Of a stretch of 64,000 bases of DNA, positions 1-12,655 are shown piece after piece (positions within the stretch are counted from its first letter, which is position 1; the number at the start of each line of letters is the position of its first letter). The position numbers were made by a program, and so were the translations under genes. Source of the stretch: Boswellia sacra. Lineage: Eukaryota; Streptophyta; Magnoliopsida; Sapindales; Burseraceae. The DNA is taken from NCBI GenBank assembly GCA_013180625.2, contig SNVD02006916.1, forward strand, positions 209,287 to 273,286. The letters run 5' to 3'. A model generated the notes under the pieces. It worked only from the letters and a program-made list of their open reading frames with translations, was not told the origin of the DNA and did no database searches.

Positions 1-545
1 AATTGATATGTTTTGAATAATATTGTTACAACACTCTATATGGGAGTTAAACGTATTTAACATTTGGATTTTATATTTTCCAACTAGAGAATTTAACTTT
101 TTGTACTATTTGATTATCTAAATTTAGGTTCTTTGTAAATTAATTAGTGATGATGAATTGAGTTCAAAGAATATTCATAAAAATTTAGATTGATGTAGTA
201 TATATAGTACAAATAATCTTTCAAATCCATTATGATTATGTGTATTCTAAATACCTTTCAAATAAACTGTATGAGTATATATATAATGACCATACAATAA
301 CATAAAATGAAGGCACATAAAAGAATCCACCTAACTATAACACTTTAAGAGAGATAAACAAAAACAACATCTATAGTTAAGGGTGAACACAATGGCATGA
401 TGTATATTTGTTAAAATTAGGTAATTTTATATGAAGGTATATTTGTTAAAATCAAGTAATTTTTATATAAGGATATATTTGTAACAATTGAAAGTTAGGG
501 GGTATAACTAAACTGCAAATTTTGAATGGGGGCCCGAGCCCTCCT
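1..545 (+). repeat. Diverged direct repeat, copy 1
   Basis: This stretch is repeated in the same orientation at about 1655-2185. Shared landmarks in the same order are a TTGAATAATATTGTT block, an AGAGAATTT block followed by TTTGTACTATT, an ATGATGAATTGAGTTCAAAG block, two tandem TATATTTGTTAAAAT units and a final G-rich piece (GGGGGCCCGAG here, GGGGTCCGG in copy 2). The left edge lies outside the window. No coding capacity is seen. It is an old interspersed repeat of unknown class. Confidence 0.7.
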
Positions 546-1354
546 TGCCTAAGCATAGGTCAACCTATGATTTTAACATCATTAAACCAATATCTTAAGA
601 ATACATTAAAATAATCTATAAGAGTGACATCACATGAACTATATTATATAACAATCCCATATAACTTGGCGTGATGTAATTTAGTAGATAGTAATACAAT
701 ATAAATTAAGGAGAGTGCAACAATGACGTGGGATTTAATATTATTATGTGACGTCTAATTGTATGAGAGTGATGGTATAAATTGTTTATTTAAGTAGTAT
801 TTTTAGAAAGAGTGTAAGTATTCCATAAAAAGTTATATTAGACTTTTAACTGTCTTGCATAATTAGATTCGGTAGTTATACAAAGAGTTTATTGTGAGCT
901 TAGATAAATATGTATAGATCTGATTATATCTAAAAACCCCTATTAAACTGATTGGTAATGGTGGCAAAATCTGAAGTACGAAGAATCTGTTGTTTTCCTA
1001 ACTTTTTTTATTGTCTTCTTTGCACAGAAGAGGAATAAATAAAAAAATGTGAGAGAATTTTAGAAGTAAACGGCAATTAGGACTTGAGAGTGGTACCATA
1101 TTTCAACAATGTACCACATTAGGATGGAAATGCCTTCTGTACAACAGTTGTACCCATACAACCACTATTTATTTTATATAAAAATCGTAAACGGGTGTAT
1201 AAAAATCATAAATGAGTATATAAAAGTTGTAAATACAACTTTTATTTACTCGTTTACTACTTTTATCTATTCGTTTATGACTTTTGTACAAAATGAATAG
1301 TTACTATACGTATACAACGGATGTACTATAGACAAACTTCGTTAGGACATAGAC
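546..1354. other. AT-rich spacer, no gene seen
   Basis: Short frames only. The 63-codon plus frame at 1109-1300 is low-complexity, rich in Tyr, Ile and Val, and comes from repeated AAATCGTAAA/TTTACTCGTTT-like motifs. I see no domain or promoter logic. Confidence 0.6.
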
Positions 1355-1527
1355 TCAGTGATGGACCCAAAAATTTTCTTCAGAGGAGGCACCATATAAC
1401 TTAGAATTTAAATAAATATATAGCTAAATATAATCATTAAGATTTAATTATATTTAAAATAATTTTTAGATGAATTAAAAATAAGATAATTATTTCTTTT
1501 TTATATACATACATACATACACACACA

Positions 1528-1577
<50 letters not shown>

Positions 1578-2185
1578 AGACTAACGTTGTAATATATTAT
1601 AGTTTGAAAATGTTTTCTAATAAATATATAAGTTTTAAAATTTTTTTATTATAATTAAATTAATATGTTTTGAATAATATTGTTTTAATAATTTATATGA
1701 AAGCTAAATATATTTAATATTTGGATTTTGATATTCTATACCCAGAGAATTTTTTTGTACTATTTAATTATCTAAATTTTTAAATTCTATGTAAATTAAT
1801 TAATATATTGATGATGAATTGAGTTCAAAGAATATTTATGAAAATATTGATTGATGTACTCTATATATTGAAAATGATTTTTCAAATATATTATGATTAT
1901 ATATATTCTAAATGACTTCCAAATAAATTTTATGAATAAATATATCATAATATTTCAATCATATAATAACATAAAATAAAGTCACATAAATAGACTTATC
2001 TAAAAACAATACTTAAAGTTAAGGGTGAACCTAAGGATGTAAGATATATTTGTTAAAATCAGGTAATCTTTAAATAAAGATATATTTGTTAAAATCAAAT
2101 AATTTTTATATAAGGGTATACTTGTGAGTATTGAAACTTGAGGAGTATAATAAATTTTCAAATTTTTAGTGGGGTCCGGTTCCAA
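1355..2185 (+). repeat. Diverged direct repeat, copy 2, with leading block
   Basis: Positions 1655-2185 match 1-545 in order and orientation. The preceding part (1355-1654), starting near GATGGACCCAAAAATTTTC and containing a CA microsatellite, probably belongs to the same unit, whose equivalent for copy 1 would lie left of the window. Unknown class and no coding content. Confidence 0.6.
1507..1576. repeat. (CATA)/(CA)n/(TA)n microsatellite
   Basis: Compound dinucleotide tract: CATA units, then about 20 CA units with one TA interruption, then TATATATA. Confidence 0.95.
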
Positions 2186-4439
2186 GCATGGGTCCTCCTG
2201 TAGACATAGTAAAACAAAAAACAAACAAAAGAAAACAGGACCATATCAAAAACGTTATAATGCATCATTATATTTGGCACAAAGTTTGAAAATTAATGCA
2301 ATATTTCGTATTTAAACAATCACAACAGAGGAACCTAAAATTTCCTAGCGTTGGGTTTTTTGCTTTTTGCACCCCTTAATTTAACAAAAGTTTATAATAC
2401 TAAATTATCTTTTGATAAAATACTGTACAAGACTTTTATAATTCTTCCTAAACACTGAAACGTTCCTTCTGTTTTGTCATTAATGATTAATTTATTTTAT
2501 CTGCGGATGTATTTTAGAAACATTTGCAATTTCAAATGTATATATATATATACACACTTTTGGTTACCATAATAAATATTTGAGAACTGTTATAAACTTC
2601 TAATATAAACTCGCCTTTATACATTGATGTGTGTATTATTGCATGATTACCAAATCATTAATTAATTTTAATTAATGATTTAAAATTTTTAAATTCACTC
2701 ATCCAATAATATAGTGTCATATCAAAATGTAAAGTAAACTTTTTATGAAAAGTTTGTGAGTGTAACGGTATTCTTAATATTTATGTATTATTATTTCTTT
2801 ATTAAACCAATTATGAATTGAATTTACTTTCTTCTAAGATATTCTATTTCTCCGTCAAAAATCTTCTACCAAACTAGAAATTAACTACTTTTTATTGATT
2901 GAAAAATAATTTCAAAAAAGGAAACGAGCAATAATAAATAATAGCATTCTGTTTGTATACAAGGACAAAAAATATTTAAGAATATTCTTGAAATTAAACC
3001 TAATTAGTTTTAATCCAGTAAAATGAAGATGTAACTCAGTTTTAATAAGCTTTTGGTTTCTTATAAGGATAATATTATTTGCTCTCCTCTCAAACTTTTG
3101 AATTTGTGGAATGTTTTGAGCTTGTAGTTTTTTATGGCAACAGGTTCATTTAAGGTAAATCCAAAAACTAGAGGACATGTGTACTGTACATGTAATACTA
3201 ATTCTGGGAATAGTTTACATAACAAAAGTTGGATACTAGGAGGGTCATTTGAAGCAAATTCCTAAAATTTAAAGGATGTATGCATGTTAAGTCATAGTTC
3301 ACACTCATCAAAAAATTTCCCTTCATTTTAAAATAACGCATTTAGAATTTAAAACTGCGAAGACATAATGCTCAGAGCCCACGACTGGCCACAGTAAATA
3401 TAATATATTTGCATGCACGCCTCTTGTCCTTCTCACTTTCCTCGAATTCTAAAAAACTCATACTCGAATTCGAAGTCAAGGTCATCCCTCTTTTCAGACC
3501 GAATATACCCTGATTTTGTGTAAATATTGAAAGCAATCTCTGAACCATGATGATGGAGACATGGCTCTGGTAAGGCTTATGTGCTTTGTAAAACTGGCTT
3601 CTTGTTTTATCATTATTTTAAAAAAAATTTGTGATCCTTCTCCATTTTTGTCATCGGTTGTTTTGGGAGAAAAATATCTTGAATATCAAAACAGATGAAG
3701 GGAGTTTTTAAGCGTACCATCAACATCTATGAAATAAGAAAAGCTACATCCTTTCCCGAGGAGAAATTATTTTATCATCTTTTCCATATGCTTTGCTTCC
3801 TCAATTCTTCTTAGATGGCTGAGTGATTGTGCATTAAACTTTGTGGTTTTGGGTAGTGTTTGAAAAGCTCTAAATTCTGAGTGTTTATCAAGCCAAGATT
3901 CCTTATTCTTGTAGAATCCCTTCTCTCTCCGATTCTTGATCCTAGACAACCCGATTCTGCTCACTCCATTAAATTTCGGATCAGCATGGCTTCCCCTATT
4001 TTATTTTTATGTTGATGCTTAAACTTCGTTAATTTGGTTAACAAATTTCCGTGGAGAGAATAAGACTAGCAAATCCATGGCCCGAGTTTGACCAAGGGAA
4101 GGAGACGCGTGGTCACGCGACACATTCAGCGAAGTTTCTCCTTATTTATTTATTTGTGTTTGGACTCTGGAGCCAGCAGGGTTAATAGGAGCTAAAACGC
4201 TGATAATTTTGTTTTGGTAATTAGTTTCGTACTTCTTCTGTTCCCTCTTTTCCTTCTTTTTTTATGTGATATAATCACTAAAATTTACATCTTAATTTTT
4301 CCAATAAAAAAAAAAAAAACTTTATAGGAATTATCTACATCTACACAGGCAATCGTGGCCGCCTTACCAAGCGGCTTCTTTTATACCTAGCCAAAACGCA
4401 TTGGATCTCCTGTCTCATCTAGTTACAGACATTCTTAAT
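2186..4439. other. No supported gene; one short unassigned minus frame
   Basis: AT-rich sequence. A minus frame at 3767-3964 encodes 65 residues, strongly basic (RIKNRREKGFYKNK near the N-terminus). I do not recognise it and see neither promoter nor splice support, so it is not called as a gene. 4066-4135 is relatively GC-rich but shows no coding pattern. Confidence 0.5.
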
Positions 4440-4935
4440 TCAGATGGCATGTCGATTGCCAATAATGATACCAACCAAAGCGTTTGCCATAAAAACGATA
4501 TGCTGGCTTGAGTGTGGGAGAATCATGGAAACTAGGGAAATTAAAGAAATTGTTCCCGAGGTTATAGCAACAGTGCCAAAATGTCGACAGTCGTTTGTGC
4601 GACGAAGTTTGGACTTCATTTCAGCTGGAAATGAAAAGCAGTAAATGAATATGGCCAATAGAAAAGGTCCACATATTTCCTGGGTGTGTCTCAAACAGAG
4701 ATTCAGTTGTACTGGCTTGTAGTACCTCATCAAGTAACGGAATGATCAGAAACGCAAAGACGGCATGAAGGAAAATAAATCTTGAATTCTGTAAAACCAT
4801 CATAAAATTTGTTACTATGCAAATTTGGTGTTTTAGTAACAAAGTCAAAATTAGATACTTACGTGATATTTGGTCCATTGAAAAGGTTTACATTGCTCAA
4901 AATGGTATAGATACCTGCGAAATTTCAATCAAGGG
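4440..4935 (-). pseudogene. Small multi-pass membrane protein, broken gene fragment
   Basis: Read on the minus strand, an exon-like piece (about 4932-4879) ends at a perfect GTAAGT donor. A short intron ends in TTTTACAG near 4796, and a second exon encodes hydrophobic segments typical of a small plant membrane protein. Landmarks are FIFLHAVFAFLIIPLLDE, then LFETHP, then AIFIYCFSFPAEMK, then SGTISLISLVSMILP. The first and second parts lie in different frames that overlap at 4621-4733. Protein similarity jumps frame right after the Trp-Thr-Phe codons near 4665, so a single-base deletion breaks the gene. I believe it belongs to an uncharacterised plant transmembrane family but cannot name it. 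The frameshift is seen directly; the family assignment is inference. Confidence 0.5.
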
Positions 4936-6128
4936 CCTAGTCAAGTATTTGCATAAAGATTAACAAGGCATTAGTCCCGAAATAAATATCTCTGGGAGAA
5001 TTATATATTGAGTTAAGCATCATTATAATAATTACGTACATCATAAAATTCTATCGAAAATCATAGATCTAAAAAAATATAACATTGATTTAAAATTATC
5101 GCATCATTTCATTATATCATCACTGACAAGTTGACAAACATCAATTAATTAAACATCGTTTAAGATACAAAATTGGTAAAGAAATTTGGGATGAGTGATA
5201 TAAGTTTAAAGAAATGGAAGTTACACACAATAATTGCGTTCATTTGTTAAAAAATCATGGTAAATTAGATACAACACAGAAAAATAATATCGATAGCAAG
5301 TGTCTTAATTTATAATTTTCATGTATATACTGAATTAATGTGGTAAGTAATTTGACTTTCAAATTATTACATATCACATAAGATATTAAACTTAAGATAC
5401 AAATTCGGAAAAGTGCAATATCACTCTAAACGAAAGCCTTTATAGTTCAAATATTCATTAACACTTATCTTCTATGAACATAAAAAAATTAACATATAAT
5501 CTTTTTTAAACAAAAGAAGCTAGGAGTCGTCCTTTTTATTTGATTTATACTTTTTTGGCTCCATGAAATAATTGATAAAGTTGTAGGCTAAAAAAATAAT
5601 AACAATGATTTTAATGCTAGTTGATTTATCCGAATATAAGTAAAGAAATATTATGTTATCAGATAATCATGGTTATATGGGTTCATATTTATAGGAAATT
5701 TTACATGTAATAAGTTAAAAAAGGTTTATGGGCTATTATGGCTTTGTACCCTCAAAAATAAAAGGAAGTGCTTTCTAGTATTTTTTTCCTTAAATTTTTT
5801 ATAAACAAATAGTGTATTTGTCTATTCTTTTTAGTTGGAGGAATAAAAATTAAAAAAAAATAAATTCTTAAATGCTAGAGTGCTGCTCCAGAGTACTGCA
5901 ACCTGGACCATCATAAATAGCTGCGCCATTTACAAATTAAATAAAATAGAATAATTAAAAAGTAAAAAAGTTATTTGTTATATAATCCAAAAGCAATTTC
6001 GGCTCGTGGAGCTCTATTGGAAGCTACAAACCCCTTTTTCTCTTAAGAAAAAAAATCGTAGAAGGAAAAGCTGACAAAAAAACCTTTAAAGGGTGCTTAC
6101 TAAAATGTCCCTCGTAATTAAAGGGTTG
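4936..6128. other. AT-rich spacer, no gene seen
   Basis: No frame of interest and no recognisable element. The stretch ends at the target duplication CGGTT (6129-6133) of Copia element A. Confidence 0.6.
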
Positions 6129-6133
6129 CGGTT

Positions 6134-6190
6134 TAACAGAAAACTCTAGAGAACTGTAGAGAAAGTTTTATATTGATCTTTCGTGAATAA
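6134..6190 (-). repeat. Copia A 3' LTR remnant
   Basis: This matches the downstream end of the 5' LTR (13664-13740), sharing AGATCAATATAAAA, CTTTCTCTACAGTTCTC and TAGAGTTTTCTGTT. Only the terminal 50-60 bp survive, and the inner edge is the deletion junction. It ends exactly at the CGGTT duplication. Confidence 0.85.
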
Positions 6191-7821
6191 ATGATATCAA
6201 TAAAGCTAGAAACATGGGAAATAGAGAAGAGACTTCTGCTTTGGTAGACATAGGATAGATCCAACTATGCCTGCTGAAATGATGAACAAAGAGCAAATAA
6301 TACCCGTAACCATCAATAGAAACAAAAGGTGAGAGTCCCCACGCATCTGCATAAACTATTTCCAAAGGGGCATTGACGGTAATATTAGACAATGGATAAG
6401 TAGAGTGATATTGCTTGCCAAATTTGCAAGAATCACACTGCATTTTATTACTAGAAATACTTGTAAACAGACCAGATTTTTTTGCAATATAAGTAAGCGT
6501 ACGAGTATTTGGATGGCCCAATCTTTAATGCCATATAACCAAAGAGTTCTCAAAATCACTGGTACAGTTATTAACCACACAAGAAAACAAAGATATGGAA
6601 GATTGTAAAGATTGATGACAGAATATTTAGACAAAGCAAGAGAAGCTTGACAACTGCTGCTACTGATCAAGATTGAAGCACCAGAATTTAGACAAAGCTT
6701 GTATAAACCATGATCAAGCCTGCCTTCCAGAAGTGTATGACCTGTGCTCTTGTCCTTGACAAAACAAACACACGTGTGAAATCCACCATCACATCGTTAT
6801 TAGAAAGCAGCTTAGATATGCTTAACAGATTTTTGGTGATAAGAGGAACATGAAGAATCCTTTTCAGATAGAAAGGCTTAGACGTGTGTGAATGATATAA
6901 AACTGTTGAACCAATATGAATTATGGAAAGAACATTACCATTCTCAACCTGCACACTCTCTGATCCAGAATACTCTTCTTTGATATTCAAGTTTTGCAGA
7001 TTGGAAGTGATATGATCAGTGGCACCTGTATCTAGATACCAAGATGAATCCGCCACTGTAGCTGGAGTAGCCACATAAGCTTGCTGATGTGATTGATTAG
7101 GATCATGAGAACTGCCACTTAAAGAACTTCCTTGAGCACCTTGATTCGATGGACTGCCTTGGAAACTAATATCAAATCTATGATAGCACTTAAGTGCAAC
7201 ATGACCGATTTTACCACACAATTGACAAACTGGTCTTCCATTTCCATTTCCTCCATAATTATTTCCAGAATTACCTCTACCAAATCTTCCACCTCGCGTC
7301 CTACCTTGACCTCTACCTCTATAGTTCTGATTTTGATTGAAAGAGGACTTCGCTTGTCCAAAGTTCTGAAACTGTGAGGTTCTGCTGGCCGCTTGAGCAC
7401 TGGGATCAACAAGAGTGGTATGTACAGTATGATGTTGAGCAAGTCTTAGCTCATAGCTCTGTAGCTGATATTGAGCTTCTTCCAGTGAGATATAATCAGC
7501 TTTGGAAGTAATATTTACCACAATGGCAACAAATTCAGGACCAAGACCATTTATAAACCCGTGATTTCTGAGCCTATAGTAAACAAAGTATCAGCTATTG
7601 CTTTCATTTTGAGAAAATAGTCAGAGATAGACATAGATCCCTTCTTTGTGGTCTGTAATTCATTTTTTAAAGGCATTGAGTGTGCTCTAGATTCAGTATA
7701 AAATAGTTTCTCCAAGGTGATCCATAGACGCATGGATGATAATTGACAGCGAACAAAATAACCAAACATTGACTCTGCAATTGAAGATAACAACCAACTT
7801 AATATGAACTCATCAACTCTC
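6190..7821 (-). pseudogene. Copia A gag-pol remnant: gag C-half, zinc knuckle, protease, integrase
   Basis: Downstream half of the Copia A polyprotein. At 7821-7551 a UBN2-type gag segment continues the gag start found at 13.6 kb. A frameshift near 7562 moves the reading to the 277-codon frame 7521-6688. That frame holds a glycine/arginine/asparagine-rich stretch, a CCHC zinc knuckle (CQLCGKIGHVALKC), the protease motif WYLDTGATDH and the spacer leading to integrase. After another frame change near 6750, frame 6521-6168 carries the integrase start (GHPNTRTL, CDSC for the HHCC finger, DAWG for the first Asp). The second Asp and Glu of DDE, and all of RT/RNase H, are missing. It cannot encode a working polyprotein. 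Confidence 0.9.
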
Positions 7822-7826
7822 ATCCA

Positions 7827-8399
7827 TGTTGGAGTATTGGCTCTTTAGCCAATTACTTGTATGTGCAAAGATCCCACATGGAGTGGGAGTCTTTGTGTTG
7901 GAGAGACTTGGGCTTATAAATAAAAGCCAAAGTCTTCTCACTTAGGTGTCCCAAATTGAAATATCTTTCACCCTCTTAAAGTTGTAAGGTCTCGCAAATA
8001 AGACCTCATAGTTTAAGGGCCTTTTCGTAAGGACCTTAAAGTTTGTAATATTTGTTTTTTCCCCCTTTGATTTTGGGTATTTGTAGTATTGCCCAATTGT
8101 TTGGGTAATTATAGTTTGACCTAACTATTTGGGTAATTGCAGTTTGGCCCAATAGTTGTGGTATTTGTATTGTGACCCAAAAGTTTGTAATTCTCTTTGA
8201 AGATAGTGGAAAGTTTCTTCAGCGGCGCCCGAGGACGTAGGTACTAATACCGAACCTCGTTAAATCCTGGTGTGTTTTCTATTTCTGCATTGTGGTTGAT
8301 TGGTTGCCTCTTTAGTTGCTATTATGTTCAATTATCTGGCATAGTTGTGGTTGTGCATTTGGTTGTTCTGTTGGTTATTGTTTCCGCTTGTGCATAACA
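7827..8399 (+). repeat. Copia B 5' LTR
   Basis: 573 bp, TGTTGGAG...GCATAACA. It contains a TATA box and ends two bases before the primer binding site. It differs from the 3' LTR only by a 6-T versus 8-T run and two point changes (in the TTTGACCTAAC and TTTGGGTAATT stretches). Confidence 0.97.
7915..7922 (+). promoter_or_regulatory. LTR promoter TATA box
   Basis: TATAAATA lies 89 bp into the LTR, followed by AAAGCC. This is the expected position for the U3 promoter driving genomic RNA of element B. The same motif recurs in the 3' LTR. Confidence 0.65.
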
Positions 8400-8401
8400 A
8401 T

Positions 8402-8414
8402 TGGTATCAGAGCC
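8402..8414 (+). promoter_or_regulatory. Primer binding site, tRNA-iMet type
   Basis: TGGTATCAGAGCC sits two bases after the 5' LTR and is complementary to the 3' end of plant initiator tRNA-Met, the usual primer for Copia reverse transcription. Confidence 0.93.
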
Positions 8415-8565
8415 GAAGGTTTTGGGTAGTTAGTGGCTATTTCTTTGAAGCACTTGCTACTATTCTGGGCTGTTGATTTTGGATTGCTAGTTATTGAATA
8501 TAATAGTTTGTTTGGAGCTTGGTTATTGGTGATTTGTGTATCGAGCTTATTTGTGAGAGGTTGTA

Positions 8566-11500
8566 AGGGCTTCATCGTCTACTGTATCTGAGAAGACAGT
8601 GACTGTGACAAATGCAAAAATAGATGTTAAAAAATTTGATGGCTGAAATAATTTCGGCTTATGGCAGAGTGAGGTGTTGGACGGGTTGTATCAGCAGGAT
8701 TTGGATATTGTTCTGGAAGAAACAAAACCAGAAGATATCAGTGCAAGAGATTGGGACAGGCTTAATATAAAAGCTTGTGGGTTGATTCGCTCTTGCTTGT
8801 GTAGAGAACAAAAGTATCCGTTCACTAAGGAGACATCTGCAAGCAAATTGTGGAAGGCACTGGAGAACAAATATATGAAGAAAAGCAATGAGAATCGGCT
8901 GTACCTATTGAAGAGATTGTTCCGTCTCCAGTTGAAACCAGGTACGAGCATCAGTTCTCATATTGATGAGTTTAATAAGTTAATTGCTGATTTGTTAAAC
9001 TTAGATGAAACCTTCAAAGATGAAATTAAGGCTATGCTATTGATTGGCTCACTTCCGGATGAATTAGATCATTTGTGCATTACTCTTATCCATGGGAAAG
9101 ATAAACTGTCTTTTGAAGAAGTCTGTTCTGCTTTATTGAATTATGAAATTCGTAAGAAAGACCAAAGGGAACATAGGGATGAGTCAGTAGATGCATTGAC
9201 AGTGAGAGGGCGTAGTCATAGTAGAAAACCAGGAAAAAGGGGAAAATCTTTGTCGAGGGGTAGATTAGGAAAAGATGAGTGTGCCTTTTGTCGTGAGAAA
9301 GGGCATTGGAAGAAAGATTGTCTTAAGTTGAAAAAGAAAGATAAGGGCAAGGCTGTTTCTGATGCATGTGTTGTTGAGCGTGAGGATGATAGTGATTCAG
9401 ATATTTGTCTAATTGGTCATCCATCCACTTCTGTTTCTGATGAGTGGATTATGGATTCGGGTTGTACTTATCATATGTGTCCACATCGGGATTGGTTCTT
9501 TCAGTTTGAGGAGCTTGATTGTGGAGTTTTGTATATGGGTAATGATGATATTTGCCATGCTATTGGGATAGGTTCGATCCGATTGAGGAATCATGATGGA
9601 CTGACTAGAGTTTTGACAGATGTTCGGTATGTACCGAAGTTGAAAAAGAATCTCATCTTTTTGGGAGCCTTAGAATCTAAAAGCTGTGGTATATCTATTC
9701 GAGATGGTATTCTGAGGGTCACTTCAGGCGCTCTTGTGGTATTGAAAGGCACTAGGAGGAACAACTTGTATTACTATAATGGTAATACGGTTATTGGATC
9801 AGCGGCTATGGTTTCTGATAATGATACAGATTCAGAGATTACGAGACTGTGGCATATGCGTTTGGGACATGCAGGTGAGAAAGCCTTATTCAGTTTGGTA
9901 AAACGAGGCTTATTGAAAGGTGCAAAGACCTGCAAGCTGGATTTTTGTGAGCATTGTGTTCTGGGAAAACATAAGAGAGTGAAATTTGGCACCGCTATTC
10001 ATAATACCAAGGGTATTCTTGACTATATTCACTCAGATGTGTGGGGACCTACCAAGACCGCATCTATGGGAGGTAGGCACTACTTTGTTACTTTTTTTGA
10101 TGACTTTTCCAGAAGAACTTGGGTGTACTGTTTGAAATCAAAAGATGATGTACTTCGTGCTTTCCTTAAATGGAAAAAGATGATTGAGACACAAACTGGC
10201 AAGAAGATCAAGCATCTCAGAATAGATAATGGTGGTGAGTATTGCAGTGATCAGTTTTTGAAATTGTGTCAAGATGAAGGTATTGTACGTCACTTTACTG
10301 TTAGAGGTACACCACAGCAGAATGGGGTGGCAGAACGCATGAACCGGACATTGCTGGAGAAAGTTCGGTGTATGTTGTCTAATGCTGGGTTGGGCAAAGA
10401 GTTTTGGGCTGAGGCTGTGACTTATGCGTGTCATCTCATTAATCGTCTACCATCAGCTGCTATTGGTGATAGAACTCCATTGGAGGTATGGTCTGGACAA
10501 CCTGTTTCTGATTATGATTCTTTACATGTTTTTGGTTCTACTGCATATTATCATGTGAAAGAATCTAAGCTGGATCCTAGAGCCAAGAAAGCGATTTTCT
10601 TGGGATTTGCTTCTGGAGTAAAAGGATATCGTCTTTGGTGTCCTAGTTCAAGGAAGATTATATCCAGCAGAGATGTGACATTTGATGAGTCTTCGATGTT
10701 GAAAAATCAGAAAACCAAACAAAGGTGAATGGTACTCCACAGCAGGTGGAGCATACTCAACAGCAGGTGGAGTTTGAAACAATGACATTGAACCCAGTTA
10801 GATCTGTTGAGACAGATGTTGATACTCCTATGACAGAGGAGGATTTGGGAGATGATGGTGAGGGTTCTACTCAGGAACCTCCACAGCAACAAGAATCTAT
10901 TGCAGTTAATAGGCCAAGACGTGAGATTCGCAGACCTGCTCGATTTGCTGATATGGTGGCCTATGCACTTCCAATTGTAGATGCTGATATTCCTTCCACT
11001 TATAGAGAGGCAGTCAGATGTTTCTGAAGTTGAAGACAGCTATGAGTGAAGAGATGCAATCTCTTCAGAAGAATGAAACTTGGGAGCTAGCTCAACTACC
11101 GAAGGGTAAAAAGGCAATTGGGTGCAAATGGGTATATGCAAAGAAAGATGGATTTCCTGACAAGAATGACATCCACTACAAGGCAAGGTTGGTGGCTAAA
11201 GGCTACGCTCAGAGGGAAGGAATTGACTACAATGAGGTATTTTCTCCAGTTGTGAAACATTCTTCCATTAGAATTTTATTGGCCTTGGTAGCTCAGATGA
11301 ATATGGAACTAGTTCAATTGGATGTAAAAACTGCATTTTTACATGGTGACTTGGAAGAGGAAATCTATATGACTCAGCCAGAGGGATTTAAAGTTGCTGG
11401 TAAGGAAAATTTGGTTTGCAAACTGAAAAGATCGCTTTATGGTTTGAAGCAATCTCCCAGACAATGGTATAAGCGTTTGATCGGTTTATGATTGGTCAGA

Positions 11501-12554
11501 GGTACACAAGAAGCAAATTTGATAATTGTGTGTATTTTCGGAGGCTACGTGATGGTTCTTTCATTTATCTACTCTTGTATGTTGATGACGTGTTGATAGC
11601 TTCGACGAATGTTGAAGAAATTGTAAAATTGAGGACTCAGTTGAATCGAGAGTTTGAGATGAAAGATTTGGGTGAAGCTAAGAAGATCCTTGGCATGGAG
11701 ATTAGCAGAGATAGAGGGAGAGGCAAGATTTGTTTGACTCAGAAGCAGTATCTGAAGAAGGTATTACAGCGGTTTGGCATTACAGAGCAGTCAAAACCTG
11801 TAAGTACCCAACTTGCTCCTCATATGAAGCTCAGTGCATCTTTATCTCCTAGTACAGATGAGGAACGAGAGTATATGTCTTGAGTTCCATATGCTAATGC
11901 AGTTGGTAGCCTGATGTATGCTATGGTGTGTACGAGACCCGATATTTCACATGCAGTTGGAGTTATGAGCAGGTATATACATGATCCTGGTAAAGGACAT
12001 TGGCAAGCAGTGAAATGGATTCTACGGTATTTGTTGAAAACCGTAGATGTTGGCTTAGTCTTTGAGAGAGATGATACATGTGGTCAGTATGCTATTGGTT
12101 ATGTTGATTCAGATTATGCTGGTGATTTGGATAAACGTCGGTCGACAACTGGTTATGTGTTTACTCTTGCAAGAGCACCAGTGAGTTGGAAGTCTACTTT
12201 ACAGTCTACAGTGGCTTTGTCTACTACAGAGGCAGAGTATATGGCTATGAAGAGGCTGTGAAGGAAGCTATTTGGTTACAGGGATTGTTGGATGAATTGG
12301 GAATTGGGAAGAAGAAGATTACACTTTATTCTGACAGTCAGAGTGCTATCCATTTAGCGAAGAATCCAGTGTTCCATATTCGTACGAAGCATATTGATGT
12401 TCGGTATCATTTTGTGCAGGAGATCATTGATGAAGGAAGAATCTTACTTCAGAAGATTAAGACTACCGAGAATCCCGCAGATATGTTGACTAAGATTGTG
12501 ACAGCGATCAAGTTCAGTTATTGTTTGGACTTGATCAACATTGTACGAGTTTGA
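8566..12554 (+). pseudogene. Copia B gag-pol polyprotein, disabled
   Basis: Domains in order: gag of retrovirus-like UBN2 type (to about 9270), CCHC knuckle CAFCREKGHWKKDC (about 9283), protease EWIMDSGC (about 9450), integrase HHCC then D, D, E (HSDVWG, RIDNGGE, NGVAERMNR; about 9850-10350), RT with WVYAKKD and YVDD (about 11120-11590), and RNase H (YVDSDYAGD near 12100, then DSQSA near 12340). Lesions: the codon where an initiator Met is expected reads AGG (8566-8568, inferred); in-frame TGA 8644-8646; frameshift near 10720; small deletion or frameshift near 11020; single-base loss near 11475; in-frame TGA 11881-11883; single-base loss near 12250. The longest open piece is 684 codons (8674-10728). 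The final stop is at 12552-12554. Confidence 0.95.
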
Positions 12555-12643
12555 CAGCGCCAGTGGACGCATTTGGAGCCGTTGCAGCTGTGATAGAGAA
12601 TGTGGGGAAAAGAAGAGTTTTGTGGTGGATTGGCTAAATCGCC

Positions 12644-12655
12644 AAGGTGGAGAAT
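12644..12655 (+). promoter_or_regulatory. Polypurine tract of Copia B
   Basis: AAGGTGGAGAAT directly abuts the 3' LTR, the standard plus-strand priming position. Its purine content with one internal T is typical of the Tnt1-like group. Confidence 0.75.

Noticed and set aside
7132..7442. Frames opposite and overlapping the zinc-knuckle region of Copia A
   Set aside because: Shadows of the Gly/Arg/Asn-rich gag stretch in the 7521-6688 frame.
8375..8575. Minus frame of 66 codons
   Set aside because: Antisense to the LTR end and primer site of Copia B.
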